Shown: piece by piece, positions 27,507 through 35,840 of the stretch
Position numbering within the stretch: position 1 is the first letter of the stretch
Layout: every line of letters begins with the position of its first letter
Origin: Micrococcus flavus
GTDB lineage: Bacteria; Actinomycetota; Actinomycetes; Actinomycetales; Micrococcaceae
DNA: 64,000 nt
Direction of reading: 5' to 3'
Assembly: GCF_014204815.1 (NCBI RefSeq)
Contig: NZ_JACHMC010000001.1
Location: 2,356,001-2,420,000, forward strand
Program-made: the position numbers and the translations under genes
The notes under the pieces: generated by a model
Seen by the model: the letters and a program-made list of their open reading frames with translations, nothing else
What the model was told of the DNA's origin: nothing
Database searches by the model: none

Positions 27507-27761
27507 TCAGTCGGTGGGGGCGGTGGTCGGGCGGGCGGCGGCGGTGACCCCGGGCCGGTGGACGGCCCGGCGGAAGTCCACGGTCAGGGTGCGCACCACA
27601 CGGGGCAGCCCGGAGTCCGGGGTGGAGTCCAGCCACACCAGGTAGGCCGCGATCCGGATCTCCTCGAGGAGCGTCACCACGCGTGCGTTGTTGACGTGGC
27701 CGTTCGCGTCCTGGTCCGACCAGCGGACGGGGACGGGGCACTCGAAGACGCCGCCGCTCAC
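27507..27761 (-). pseudogene. Truncated acyl-CoA thioesterase (hotdog fold)
   Basis: 84 residues. VPVRWSDQDANGHVNNARVVTLLEEIR is the N-terminal half of a 4HBT thioesterase, with the catalytic Asp, and DFRRAVHRPGV should lead into the second half. Instead the frame runs into Ala/Pro/Thr residues and stops 41 bp before the next gene, while the family is about 130-150 residues. I read it as a remnant after deletion or frameshift. GTG start overlaps the CoA-transferase stop by four bases (GTGA). Confidence 0.65.
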
Positions 27762-28987
27762 CGGACCGCCTCCGGGTCGGCCGCCCGGTCGGCGTCGTGC
27801 CGGCGGGCCGGGGTGGCCTCGAGCCAGGCGCGGACGTCCGCGGCGTCCTCGTCCAGGTGCGGGGGCGCCTTCGGATAGGCCACGGGGGTCCGGCTGAAGG
27901 AGACGGGATTGCGGATCAGCGGGACCTGACGGGTCCCGGGCGCGCCCACCGGGACCACCGGCTCCAGCCCGAGGTCGTCGGCGCGCTGCACGCCCTGGGC
28001 GATGTCCAGGATCGGGGCGCAGGGCACGCCCACCGCCTGGAGGCGCTGGAACCAGTGGTCGGCCGTGCCGGCCGCGAGCGCCTCCACCATCAGGACCCGC
28101 AGCTCGTCCCGGTTCTGGTTCCGCAGCAGCACGGACTCGAAGCGCGGGTCGGCGGCCAGCTCCGGCACGCCCAGGGTCTGGACGAGGCGGGCGAACTGGT
28201 GGTCGTTGCCCACGCAGATGATGAGGTCCTGGTCCGCCGTGGGGAACGGCCCGTAGGGGTACAGGCTGGGGTGGTCGTTGCCGAGCCGCTGGGGGTTGTC
28301 CCCCGCCGCCGCGTAGCCCGTGGTCTGGTTGACGAGTCCGGACAGGGCGGAGGAGAGCAGGTTCAGGGCCACATGCTGCCCCAGGCCGTCCCCGCTGCCC
28401 TGCCGCTCCAGCAGGGCGGCCAGGATGCCGACGGCGGTGTGCAGGCCGGTGACGACGTCGAAGATCGCCACGCCGGCCCGCTGGGGGTCCGCGTCCGGGT
28501 GGCCGGTGACGTGCATGAACCCCGACATCCCCTGCACGAGCAGGTCGTACCCCGGCATGGACGCGCCCCCTGCCGTGCCGAAGCCGGTGATGGTGGCGTG
28601 GATGAGGCGGGGCCAGCGCTCGCGGACGGACTCGGCGTCCAGGCCGAACCGGGCCAGGCCGCCGGGCTTGAAGTTCTCCACGAACACGTCGGCGCGGTCC
28701 AGGATGGCGTACGCCGTGCGCAGGTCCTGCTCGTCCGCCAGGTCCAGGGCGATGGAGCTCTTGTTGCGGTTCACCGAGAGGTAGTAGGTCCCGATCCCGT
28801 CCCGCTCCGGGGGCATCCACAGGCGGGTGTCGTCCCCGTTCGGCGACTCGACCTTGATGACGGTGGCCCCCATGTCCGCCAGGAGCATGGTGGCGTAGGG
28901 CCCGGCGAGCACGCGGGAGAAGTCGGCGACGACGATGCCGTCCAGCGGTCGACGCGGCGACGCGGCCTGGGATCCGGGCGTGCTCAT
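27758..28987 (-). CDS. CaiB/BaiF class III CoA-transferase
   Basis: 409 residues. VVADFSRVLAGPYATMLLADMGATVIKVESPNGDDTR and YYLSVNRNKSSIALDLADE are family signatures, and the catalytic Asp lies in the MPGYDLLVQGMSGFM block (about residue 168). It moves CoA from a donor such as succinyl-CoA to a carboxylic acid. With a glutaryl-CoA-dehydrogenase-like enzyme two genes downstream, succinyl-CoA:glutarate CoA-transferase is the best guess. First gene of its operon and divergent from the LysR gene, so that regulator probably controls it. Confidence 0.88.
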   Translation of the reverse strand: MSTPGSQAASPRRPLDGIVVADFSRVLAGPYATMLLADMGATVIKVESPNGDDTRLWMPPERDGIGTYYLSVNRNKSSIALDLADEQDLRTAYAILDRADVFVENFKPGGLARFGLDAESVRERWPRLIHATITGFGTAGGASMPGYDLLVQGMSGFMHVTGHPDADPQRAGVAIFDVVTGLHTAVGILAALLERQGSGDGLGQHVALNLLSSALSGLVNQTTGYAAAGDNPQRLGNDHPSLYPYGPFPTADQDLIICVGNDHQFARLVQTLGVPELAADPRFESVLLRNQNRDELRVLMVEALAAGTADHWFQRLQAVGVPCAPILDIAQGVQRADDLGLEPVVPVGAPGTRQVPLIRNPVSFSRTPVAYPKAPPHLDEDAADVRAWLEATPARRHDADRAADPEAVR

Positions 28988-29044
28988 CGGGGGCTCTCCT
29001 CGCTGTGATGTCCGACACGGTGTGGACACCACCAAACCAGGGTG

Positions 29045-29061
29045 ATTAGATCCTGTCTAAT
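29045..29061. promoter_or_regulatory. LysR-type operator candidate between CoA-transferase and LysR genes
   Basis: ATTAGA-TCCTG-TCTAAT is a perfect 6-bp inverted repeat with a 5-base spacer and contains the T-N11-A LysR box. It is in the 147-bp divergent intergenic region, AT-rich against the surroundings. A second partial dyad GGTGT-GG-ACACC lies at 29019-29030. Confidence 0.65.
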
Positions 29062-29134
29062 ACATATTCCGGAGGTCGGCGATGCGCTCTCAGCATCGAT
29101 TCCCCGGCCCCGGCACGGAGCGAGGAGGACGGTC

Positions 29135-30040
29135 ATGGACGTCCACCACGCCAGGGCCTTCCTGGCCGTCGCCGAGGAGCTGCACTTCGGCCGCGCCGCC
29201 GCGCGACTCCGCATGGCCCAACCGACCCTGAGCCGGCTGATCAAGGCGCTGGAGAAGGACCTGGGCGCCCCGGTGTTCGAGCGCAGCACGCGCCACGTCT
29301 CCCTGACCCCGGCCGGTGCGGCCCTCGTGGAGGTGGCGCGGGAGCTGGTGGCGGTCTCCGAGCGCGCCCGGGACACGGTGCGCGGCGCCGTGACGGGGGA
29401 GACCGGCGTCGTCCGCCTGGGCTTCGCCGGCGCCTCCATCAACCGCAGCGTGGCACGGCTGGCGCGGGAGGTGCGGGCCCGGTGCCCGGGTGTGCGCCTC
29501 GAGCTGCACAGCTCCCAGTTCTCCCCGCAGGGTCTGGAGCGGGTGATCAGCGGGGACCTGGACCTCTCCGTGGGTCGGTGGGACTTCCTCCCCGCGGAGG
29601 TGCGCTCCTACCTGGTGGGGCGGGAGCGGCTGATCGTGGCGATGCCTAGGACGCACCGGCTGGCCTCGGCGTCCTCGGTGGCCATGGCGGACCTGACCGA
29701 GGAGGAGTGGATCACCCTGCCCGGCGGGTCCATGTCCGCCCTGAGCAACCGCCTCCAGAGCCTGGCCCGCACCGCCGGGTTCGTGCCCCGTGTGCGGGAG
29801 CACGCGCCCGACTCGTGGACGCAGACCCTCCTGGTGGACGCCGGCGTCGGGATCGCGCTGACGCTGGACTCGGTGCGGGACAACATCGGCGCGGACGGGG
29901 TGGCCTGGCTGCCGCTCGACCCGCCCGGACCGCCGCTGGAGGTGCGGCTGATCTGGCGGGAGCACGACGACAACCGCGCGGTCGAACGGGTCACCCACAT
30001 CGCCGCGGCAATCTTCCCGGCGCGCCCGGCAGCCGGCTGA
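29135..30040 (+). CDS. LysR family transcriptional regulator
   Basis: 301 residues. N-terminal winged helix-turn-helix (HHARAFLAVAEELHFGRAAARLRMAQPTLSRLIKALEKDLG, quoted in part: LHFGRAAARLRMAQPTL) and a periplasmic-binding-protein-like effector domain from about residue 90 (RLGFAGASINRSVARLAREV). It probably senses a pathway intermediate and controls the flanking dicarboxylate and acyl-CoA operons. ATG 29135 follows a Shine-Dalgarno GAGGAGG; an upstream extension to 29042 overlaps the operator and is rejected. Confidence 0.9.
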   Translation: MDVHHARAFLAVAEELHFGRAAARLRMAQPTLSRLIKALEKDLGAPVFERSTRHVSLTPAGAALVEVARELVAVSERARDTVRGAVTGETGVVRLGFAGASINRSVARLAREVRARCPGVRLELHSSQFSPQGLERVISGDLDLSVGRWDFLPAEVRSYLVGRERLIVAMPRTHRLASASSVAMADLTEEEWITLPGGSMSALSNRLQSLARTAGFVPRVREHAPDSWTQTLLVDAGVGIALTLDSVRDNIGADGVAWLPLDPPGPPLEVRLIWREHDDNRAVERVTHIAAAIFPARPAAG

Positions 30041-30045
30041 TCCGG

Positions 30046-30915
30046 TCAGGACTCCGGGTAGTCGTACCAGCCACGCCCCGTCTTCCGGCCGAAGTCCCCG
30101 GCCTCGTACTTGGCCTTGATGGACTCGGCGGGCAGGGAGGCGGGGTCGCCGGTCTGCTCGTACTCGGCCAGGCGGATCAGGTGGACGACGTCGATCCCCA
30201 CCAGGTCCATCAGCTCGAACGGGCCCATGGGGTGGCCCAGGGCCGTCCGCGCCGCCACATCGATGTCCTGGAAGTCGGCGATGCCGGCCTCGTACAGCTC
30301 GAGGGCCTCCCGGCGGAGGGCACCGAGGAGGCGGTTGGCCACGAAGCCGGGGATCTCCTGCTTGAGGCGCACCGGCGTCTTCCCGAGGGACTCGACGAAG
30401 GAGACCATCCGGTCCACGGTCTCCGGGGCGGTCCCCGAGTGGGGGACGACCTCCACGCAGGCCATCACGAGCGCCGGGTTGAAGAAGTGGAGGTTGCACA
30501 CCCTGTCCGGCCGGGCCGTGGCGTCGGCGACGCGCGAGGAGACGATGTTGGAGGAGTTCGTCACCAGCAGCGTGTGGCCCGGGCAGACCGCGTCCAGCTC
30601 GGAGAAGATCGTCCGCTTGACGGAGAGGTCCTCCACGGCGGCCTCGATCACCAGGTCGGCCGTGGCCGCGGCGGCGTCGCGGTCCGTGGTCAGGGTGAGC
30701 CGGTCCCACGCGGCGTCCACGTCCTCGCGCGTGCGGCGGTCCTTCTCCACATCCCGGGAGAGGCGCTGCTCGAGCTGCGTCCGGGCGCGGTCCAGCTGGT
30801 CCTGGCTGATGTCGACGAGGGAGGTCCCGTACCCCGCCAGGGCGCAGACGGCGGCGATCTGGGACCCCATGGTCCCGGCGCCGAGGACGACGACGGTGCG
30901 GATCTCGGTGGTCAT
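30046..30915 (-). CDS. 3-hydroxybutyryl-CoA dehydrogenase
   Basis: 289 residues, typical for the short monofunctional enzyme. VVVLGAGTMGSQIAAVCALAGY is the NAD-binding start, LLVTNSSNIVSSRVADAT and FFNPALVMACVEVVP carry catalytic residues (family His is here F-N-P; the usual HFFNP is present as LHFFNP), and GFVANRLLGALRREAL leads the C-terminal dimerisation domain. It oxidises (S)-3-hydroxybutyryl-CoA to acetoacetyl-CoA. It lies 29 bp after the enoyl-CoA hydratase, in the operon with the TRAP transporter. Confidence 0.9.
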   Translation of the reverse strand: MTTEIRTVVVLGAGTMGSQIAAVCALAGYGTSLVDISQDQLDRARTQLEQRLSRDVEKDRRTREDVDAAWDRLTLTTDRDAAAATADLVIEAAVEDLSVKRTIFSELDAVCPGHTLLVTNSSNIVSSRVADATARPDRVCNLHFFNPALVMACVEVVPHSGTAPETVDRMVSFVESLGKTPVRLKQEIPGFVANRLLGALRREALELYEAGIADFQDIDVAARTALGHPMGPFELMDLVGIDVVHLIRLAEYEQTGDPASLPAESIKAKYEAGDFGRKTGRGWYDYPES

Positions 30916-30944
30916 GGGGGCTCCTTGATGTGGGTGTGGGCGGC

Positions 30945-31736
30945 TCAACGGTAGCGGGGGGCGCGCTTGTCGAAGAAGGCGGCCGTGCCCTCGTCGCGCT
31001 CCGTGTGGGCGTAGAGGATGCCCACGGAGAGGCGCTCCAGCAGCAGGCCGGTCTCGCGGTCCACGTCGAAGGCACGCTCGATGACCGTCTTGGCGAGCCG
31101 GTTGGCCAGGGGGCCGCGGGAGGCGATGGCCTCCGCGGTCTCCCGGGCCCGGGCCATGAGGTCCTCCGGAGCGGTGACGGCAGTGACCAGGCCCATGCGC
31201 AGGGCCTCGTCCGCCGGCACGCGCCGGCCGGTGAGGATCATCTCCGTGGCGTGTCCCACGCCCACCAGGCGGGCGAGGCGCTGACATCCCCCGGCGGCGG
31301 GCATGATGCCCAGTCCGGTCTCCGGAAGGGCGAACTGCGCCCGCTCCGAGGCGATCCGGACGTCGCAGGCCAGGGCCAGCTCGCAGCCGCCCCCGAAGGC
31401 GTAGCCGTTCACGGCGGCCACGGTGGGCGTCTCCATGGCGGCCATCCGGGAGTACAGCCCCTGCATGCGCCCGGCCAGGCCGTCCAGGGGGCCGCGGGAG
31501 GCGATCTCCCCGATGTCCGCCCCCGCCACGAACGCCTTGTCCCCGGCGCCGGTGACGATCAGGACGTGCACGTCCTCCCGCCGCTCCACCTCGTCGAGCA
31601 CCTCGCGGACGGCGGCCTGCACGGCCTGGTCCATGGCGTTGCGTGCCGCGGGACGGTTGATCGTCATCGTGCCGATCCCGTCCTCGGCGGTGAACAGCAC
31701 CAGGGGCTCGGCGGGGGTTGCGGGATCGGGGCTCAT
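30945..31736 (-). CDS. Enoyl-CoA hydratase/isomerase
   Basis: 263 residues. Crotonase fold: GAGDKAFVAGADIGEIAS forms the oxyanion-hole loop and NGYAFGGGCELALACDVRIAS the second; FALPETGLGIMPAAGGCQRLARLVG contains the second catalytic Glu position. It hydrates crotonyl-CoA and related enoyl-CoAs. Between the TRAP permease (47 bp away) and 3-hydroxybutyryl-CoA dehydrogenase. Confidence 0.9.
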   Translation of the reverse strand: MSPDPATPAEPLVLFTAEDGIGTMTINRPAARNAMDQAVQAAVREVLDEVERREDVHVLIVTGAGDKAFVAGADIGEIASRGPLDGLAGRMQGLYSRMAAMETPTVAAVNGYAFGGGCELALACDVRIASERAQFALPETGLGIMPAAGGCQRLARLVGVGHATEMILTGRRVPADEALRMGLVTAVTAPEDLMARARETAEAIASRGPLANRLAKTVIERAFDVDRETGLLLERLSVGILYAHTERDEGTAAFFDKRAPRYR

Positions 31737-31783
31737 GGGATCTCCTTCGGGGCAGGTCGGGTCGGTGCGGGGAGCCGCGGCGC

Positions 31784-33877
31784 TCAGACGTGGGCGGGGA
31801 CCGGGCGGTCGGCGCCGTCGGTGAGCCCGTCAGGGTCCACCACCGGCTCCGGGGGCAGGTCGCCGGGCACGGTGAGCCGGACGAGCACCACCACCACGGC
31901 GGTGAGGGCCAGGCCGAGCAGCGTCACCCACATCTGCGGCAGGAACATCATGAAGCCGCCGACGACGAGCGCCGCCCGGGCCCACAGGGGCACCCGGCGC
32001 TCCATGAGGGCCAGGTGGCCGCCCAGGGCGCCGGCGATGGCGTAGACCGCCACCAGGCTGAAGACGAACGCCACGGCGACCCGCCCGGGGTCGTCCTGGG
32101 CCACCAGGGCCGGATTCAGGGCGAAGCCGAACGGCACGATGTACTTCACCGCGCCCAGGCGCATGGCCTCGACGCAGGTCGCCATGGGGGATGCCTTGGA
32201 GATGCCGGCCGCCGCGAAGGCGGCCAGGCCCACGGGCGGGGTGATGTAGGAGACCGAGGCCCAGTAGATCACGAACAGGTGCGCGGCGAGGGGATTCACC
32301 CCGAGGGCCACGACGGCCGGGACCATCACGATGGCCAGGAACACGTAGGCCGCGGAGATGGTCAGGCCCATGCCGAGCACGAAGCAGACGGCGGCGCCGG
32401 CGATGAGCAGCAGCACCACGTTGTCCCCGACCAGGGCCAGCAGGTCGCGGGAGAGGGACAGGGCGACGCCCGTGGCGGAGAGGCCGCCGAGGATCAGGCC
32501 GACGCCGGCGATGATGCCGATGATCTGCGCGAGGGTGCGGCCGCAGTCCACCGCCAGGTCCAGCCACTGGCGCCTGCCCATGCGCACGCGGGGGCTGAGG
32601 ACGGCGATCAGCAGCAGGACTCCGGTGATCCAGTAGGGGACCTGCGCCTCGGAGTCCAGGATGAAGAGCAGGACGGTCAGCAGGACCAGCGCGGTCAGGT
32701 AGGGCCATCCCTCGACGAGGGACCGGCCGAGGCGCGGAAGGCGGTCCCGGGGGACCCCCCGCAGGCCGTGGACGGCCGAGTAGGCGTCCACCTGCAGGAA
32801 GATGCCGAGGAAGTACAGGATCGCCGGGATCGTCGCGGCGACGAGGATGGTGGTGTACGGCACGCCCACGAACGACACCATGAGGAACGCCGCGGTGCCC
32901 ATGATGGGCGGCGTGATGGAGCCGCCCGACGAGGCGGTGGCCTCGACCGCTCCGGCGACGCGCGGGGTGAACCCGGAGCGCACCATCGCCGGGATGGTCA
33001 TCGGGCCGGTGGTCAGCACGTTGGACACGGCGGATCCGGACATCATGCCCATGGTGGCGGAGGACGCCACGGCCACCTTGGCCGAGCCGCCGCGGTACCG
33101 CCCGAAGAGTGCCGTGGAGACGTTGTGGAAGAAGTCGGCTCCGCCGGTGTGCTGCAGGACCGTGCCGAAGAGGAGGAATCCGACGAGGATCGTCCCGGCG
33201 GTCTGCAGGGGGAGGCCCAGGATGGACTCGGTTCCCATGGCGTGGATCTGGGCCAGGGTGAGGGCGTCGTAGTCGATGCCCTGGAGGATCCCGATGGGGA
33301 TCTGACCGGCGATCATGGGGTACAGGGAGAACACCAGGGCCAGCGCCGCGACGATCCACCCCGCCGACCGCCGCAGCACCTCCACGATCAGGAGCCAGAA
33401 CACGACCGAGAGCACGGTGGCGGTGAGGGGGGCGTTCCACTCCCACCCGTACTCCTGGATGTCCAGGCCGTTCGCCGCGAAGTACAGACAGCAGACCTCC
33501 ACGAGGAGGATGAGTGCGACGTCGTACCAGGGGACGCCGGTGCGCCGGTCGGTCATCTGATCGGTGGTCTGGTCCGCCTCGACGATCCGCATCGCTCCGG
33601 TGCCGGGCGGAGGAGCGGTGCGCCGCTCCTTCCGTCCTCCGCGGCGGTGTGTGGCAGGGGTGACGATGAAGATGATCGGGAGGAAGGCGGCGAGGAGGAG
33701 ATACAGGAACGTGTTCTCCAGCAGGGTCACACCCCCCAGATTCCAGAAGAACACCTGGTTCATGGTCGCGAGGACGCCCAGCACGGTCAGGACAACCGTG
33801 ACGACGCTCCAGAACGGCGTCAGCCGGGGGTTGCGGCGGGTGACCGCGATGGCGTCGGCGGGGGTGGTCGTGGTCAT
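31784..33877 (-). CDS. TRAP transporter fused 4TM-12TM permease
   Basis: 697 residues with about 18 hydrophobic helices. The C-terminal large-subunit part contains SGSAVSNVLTTGPMTIPAMVRSGF and GSITPPIMGTAAFLMVSF, both signatures of DctM-like fused permeases; the second half has SASVSYITPPVGLAAFAAAGISK-like residues (YWASVSYITPPVGLAAFAAA). It moves an organic acid using a sodium gradient together with the TAXI binding protein encoded just upstream. The start ATG overlaps the upstream stop (ATGA, 33874-33877), so the two are translationally coupled. Confidence 0.92.
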   Translation of the reverse strand: MTTTTPADAIAVTRRNPRLTPFWSVVTVVLTVLGVLATMNQVFFWNLGGVTLLENTFLYLLLAAFLPIIFIVTPATHRRGGRKERRTAPPPGTGAMRIVEADQTTDQMTDRRTGVPWYDVALILLVEVCCLYFAANGLDIQEYGWEWNAPLTATVLSVVFWLLIVEVLRRSAGWIVAALALVFSLYPMIAGQIPIGILQGIDYDALTLAQIHAMGTESILGLPLQTAGTILVGFLLFGTVLQHTGGADFFHNVSTALFGRYRGGSAKVAVASSATMGMMSGSAVSNVLTTGPMTIPAMVRSGFTPRVAGAVEATASSGGSITPPIMGTAAFLMVSFVGVPYTTILVAATIPAILYFLGIFLQVDAYSAVHGLRGVPRDRLPRLGRSLVEGWPYLTALVLLTVLLFILDSEAQVPYWITGVLLLIAVLSPRVRMGRRQWLDLAVDCGRTLAQIIGIIAGVGLILGGLSATGVALSLSRDLLALVGDNVVLLLIAGAAVCFVLGMGLTISAAYVFLAIVMVPAVVALGVNPLAAHLFVIYWASVSYITPPVGLAAFAAAGISKASPMATCVEAMRLGAVKYIVPFGFALNPALVAQDDPGRVAVAFVFSLVAVYAIAGALGGHLALMERRVPLWARAALVVGGFMMFLPQMWVTLLGLALTAVVVVLVRLTVPGDLPPEPVVDPDGLTDGADRPVPAHV

Positions 33878-35055
33878 GCGTCGTCTCCCTGCGTGTCGGC
33901 GGCGGACGCGTCGTCCTCCGGGAGGTCCTCGATGGGGGGCAGGTCCGGAAGGTTCTCCTGCTTCCAGTCGAACCACTTCTGAGCGGCGGCGTCGTCCTCG
34001 CGGTGCTGCTCGAGGAACGGCGGCCAGGCGTCGAGGAGGAGCCCCTCCCGGTCCAGCAGGGCCTCGTGCCGACGCTGCATGTGCGGCGTCCACACCCCCA
34101 GGTCCAGGAACACCGACCGCGCGCCGTCGTGGAACGGGACGACCATCGGGTCGAACATGATCTTGTCCAGGGCGAACATCTTGGCGTCCTGCGTGGCGTC
34201 CTTGTAGCGGTCGAAGTTCTCGTGGATCTGGGTGGCCAGCTGCGCGACCTCGTCCGCCGGCCGGGTGGACAGCGTCGTCAGGGGGATCGAGTACTGCATG
34301 TTCACCGCGGACTCGCCCTTCGCAAGACCGGCGCCGCCGGTGAACCTGCCCGGGCGAGCGATGGGGGCCAGGCGCTCCCAGGACTCGAAGCGGCTGGGGT
34401 CCTCACTGCTCAGGTCGAGCCAGCGGATGGGGTACTGGGAGGCGAGCTCCTCGACGTTGGAGCCCACGACGTTCTGGTAGAGCGCGTCGAGCTGCCCGGT
34501 CTTCAGCATCTCGATCTGGCCTGCGTAGGTGGTGTTGACGAGGTTCGTGTCCGCACGGGTGAGACCGCCGTAGTTGAGGAACGCCTCGAGCTTGCGGTTG
34601 ATGGAGGTGGCGCCCACGAGGTTGGGGTAGTTGCGCCCCTTGAGGTCCTCCACCGTCTCGATGCCGCTGTCCTTCCGGACGAGCACGCCGTAGTTGCCGC
34701 GCGGGCTCCAGACCTGGCGGACCGGCTGCGGGCCCCACGTCGGCGAACAGAACTCGTCATCGCCCTCGAACGCGTAGTAGTACTCGTCGCCGGAGCGGGC
34801 GAGGTCGGCGGTCCCGTTGATCAGCGGGGCCATGCGGCCCATGCCGGTGGAGGAGGTCATGAGGCGCACCTGGCGGCCGTTGACCTGCGTGAGGGTGTTG
34901 GCCACCGCCGCGAGGTCGTTGTACGTGCCGGTGCCCACGCCGTAGGTGGACCACACGCTCTGCTGGGAGCCGTCCGTGGGGGAACACGCCGTCAAGGCGC
35001 CGAGGCCCGCGAGCGCGCCGGCGCCGCCGAGGAAGCTGCGGCGAGACAGGGACAT
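33874..35055 (-). CDS. TAXI family TRAP transporter solute-binding lipoprotein
   Basis: 393 residues. Twin-arginine start SLSRRSFLGGAGALAGLGALTAC, with lipobox LTAC giving a probable Tat-exported lipoprotein (quoted in part: SRRSFLGGAGALAGLGAL). The mature part has the TAXI pattern STYGVGTGTYNDLAAVANTL, SGDEYYYAFEG, and NLVGATSINRKLEAFLNYGG. It captures a dicarboxylate or amino-acid-like substrate outside the membrane and hands it to the fused permease. First gene of its operon; the 785-bp region upstream is otherwise gene-free. Confidence 0.92.
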   Translation of the reverse strand: MSLSRRSFLGGAGALAGLGALTACSPTDGSQQSVWSTYGVGTGTYNDLAAVANTLTQVNGRQVRLMTSSTGMGRMAPLINGTADLARSGDEYYYAFEGDDEFCSPTWGPQPVRQVWSPRGNYGVLVRKDSGIETVEDLKGRNYPNLVGATSINRKLEAFLNYGGLTRADTNLVNTTYAGQIEMLKTGQLDALYQNVVGSNVEELASQYPIRWLDLSSEDPSRFESWERLAPIARPGRFTGGAGLAKGESAVNMQYSIPLTTLSTRPADEVAQLATQIHENFDRYKDATQDAKMFALDKIMFDPMVVPFHDGARSVFLDLGVWTPHMQRRHEALLDREGLLLDAWPPFLEQHREDDAAAQKWFDWKQENLPDLPPIEDLPEDDASAADTQGDDA

Positions 35056-35308
35056 GGGGGTTCCGATCGCTGGGGGACGTCGACCGGAGTGGGTCGGGCG
35101 TGAGGACCATTGATGCACGTCAAACGTGATCCGCACCACAGAAAGAGGGAACTGATGCGCAAAGAGAATGACTGGGCAGAGATGAGAGCAAAACACGGCG
35201 GTCGCCAGAAGCGCCGAGGACACCCGGAGTGGTGACGCAGAGGTGGCGGGGCAGTGAACGCCCGGGCACGGGGGTGCGTCAACTCCGCCGTCCCCAGATG
35301 CGCGAGAG

Positions 35309-35587
35309 TTCTCCACAGAAGTTGTCCACACCTGTGGGGAATGTGGACAGCGGTGTGGACAGATCGGCCTGTCGGAGCCGTTTCGAGGGGGAGTCCCACT
35401 GGCGCCAGGCCCGAAACACGAGCAGCGGCGGGGTGGAAAAGTTCTTCTCCACAGTTCTCCACACCACAAAACCCCAGGTCACAGGCGGATTCTGGAGGAT
35501 CGACCTCCGTTCTCCCCAGCGCTGTCCCCAGAGTGTGCCCGCGACACGCCGAGTACTCCACACGTTGTCCACAAGAGCTGTGGGAAA
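35309..35587. other. Cluster of about ten DnaA-box-like nonamers in a gene-free region upstream of dnaB
   Basis: The stretch 35056-35840 holds no gene. Within it, TTGTCCACA, the actinobacterial DnaA-box consensus, occurs perfectly at 35322 and 35565. Near matches are TTCTCCACA (35309, 35445, 35455), TACTCCACA (35554), and on the other strand TGTGGGGAA (35333), TGTGGACAG (35342, 35354) and TGTGGGAAA (35579). Several are spaced at 10-13 bp. It is not the canonical dnaA-dnaN origin context. It could be a DnaA titration or regulatory site for dnaB, a DARS/datA-like element, or part of a displaced origin. Confidence 0.7.
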
Positions 35588-35840
35588 CGCGGTTGCCGGG
35601 GTTCCGGGCCGGGCGTAGTGTCCCGTGGTATCCCCAACGCGAGGGCGGGTATTGGCCGCAGGTGACCACTGTTCAGGCGCGCATCCGTCCAGACCGTCGC
35701 CCGGGGACCGCCGCGCCCCCACCTGCATGGGGGCGGGCGGCCGGGCGGGGATCTTTTCTTTGTCGAGGTAGAGGCGAGCCGGCGGTGCCGGCCGAGGGCC
35801 GGCGTCGTGAGGGCGCGGCCGTGGAAGGGAGCCCCCGCAG

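Noticed and set aside
35056-35840. Chromosomal origin oriC
   Set aside because: The DnaA boxes invite this, but dnaA, dnaN, rpmH and gyrase genes are absent and the strand order around the locus is continuous; kept only as a DnaA-box cluster.
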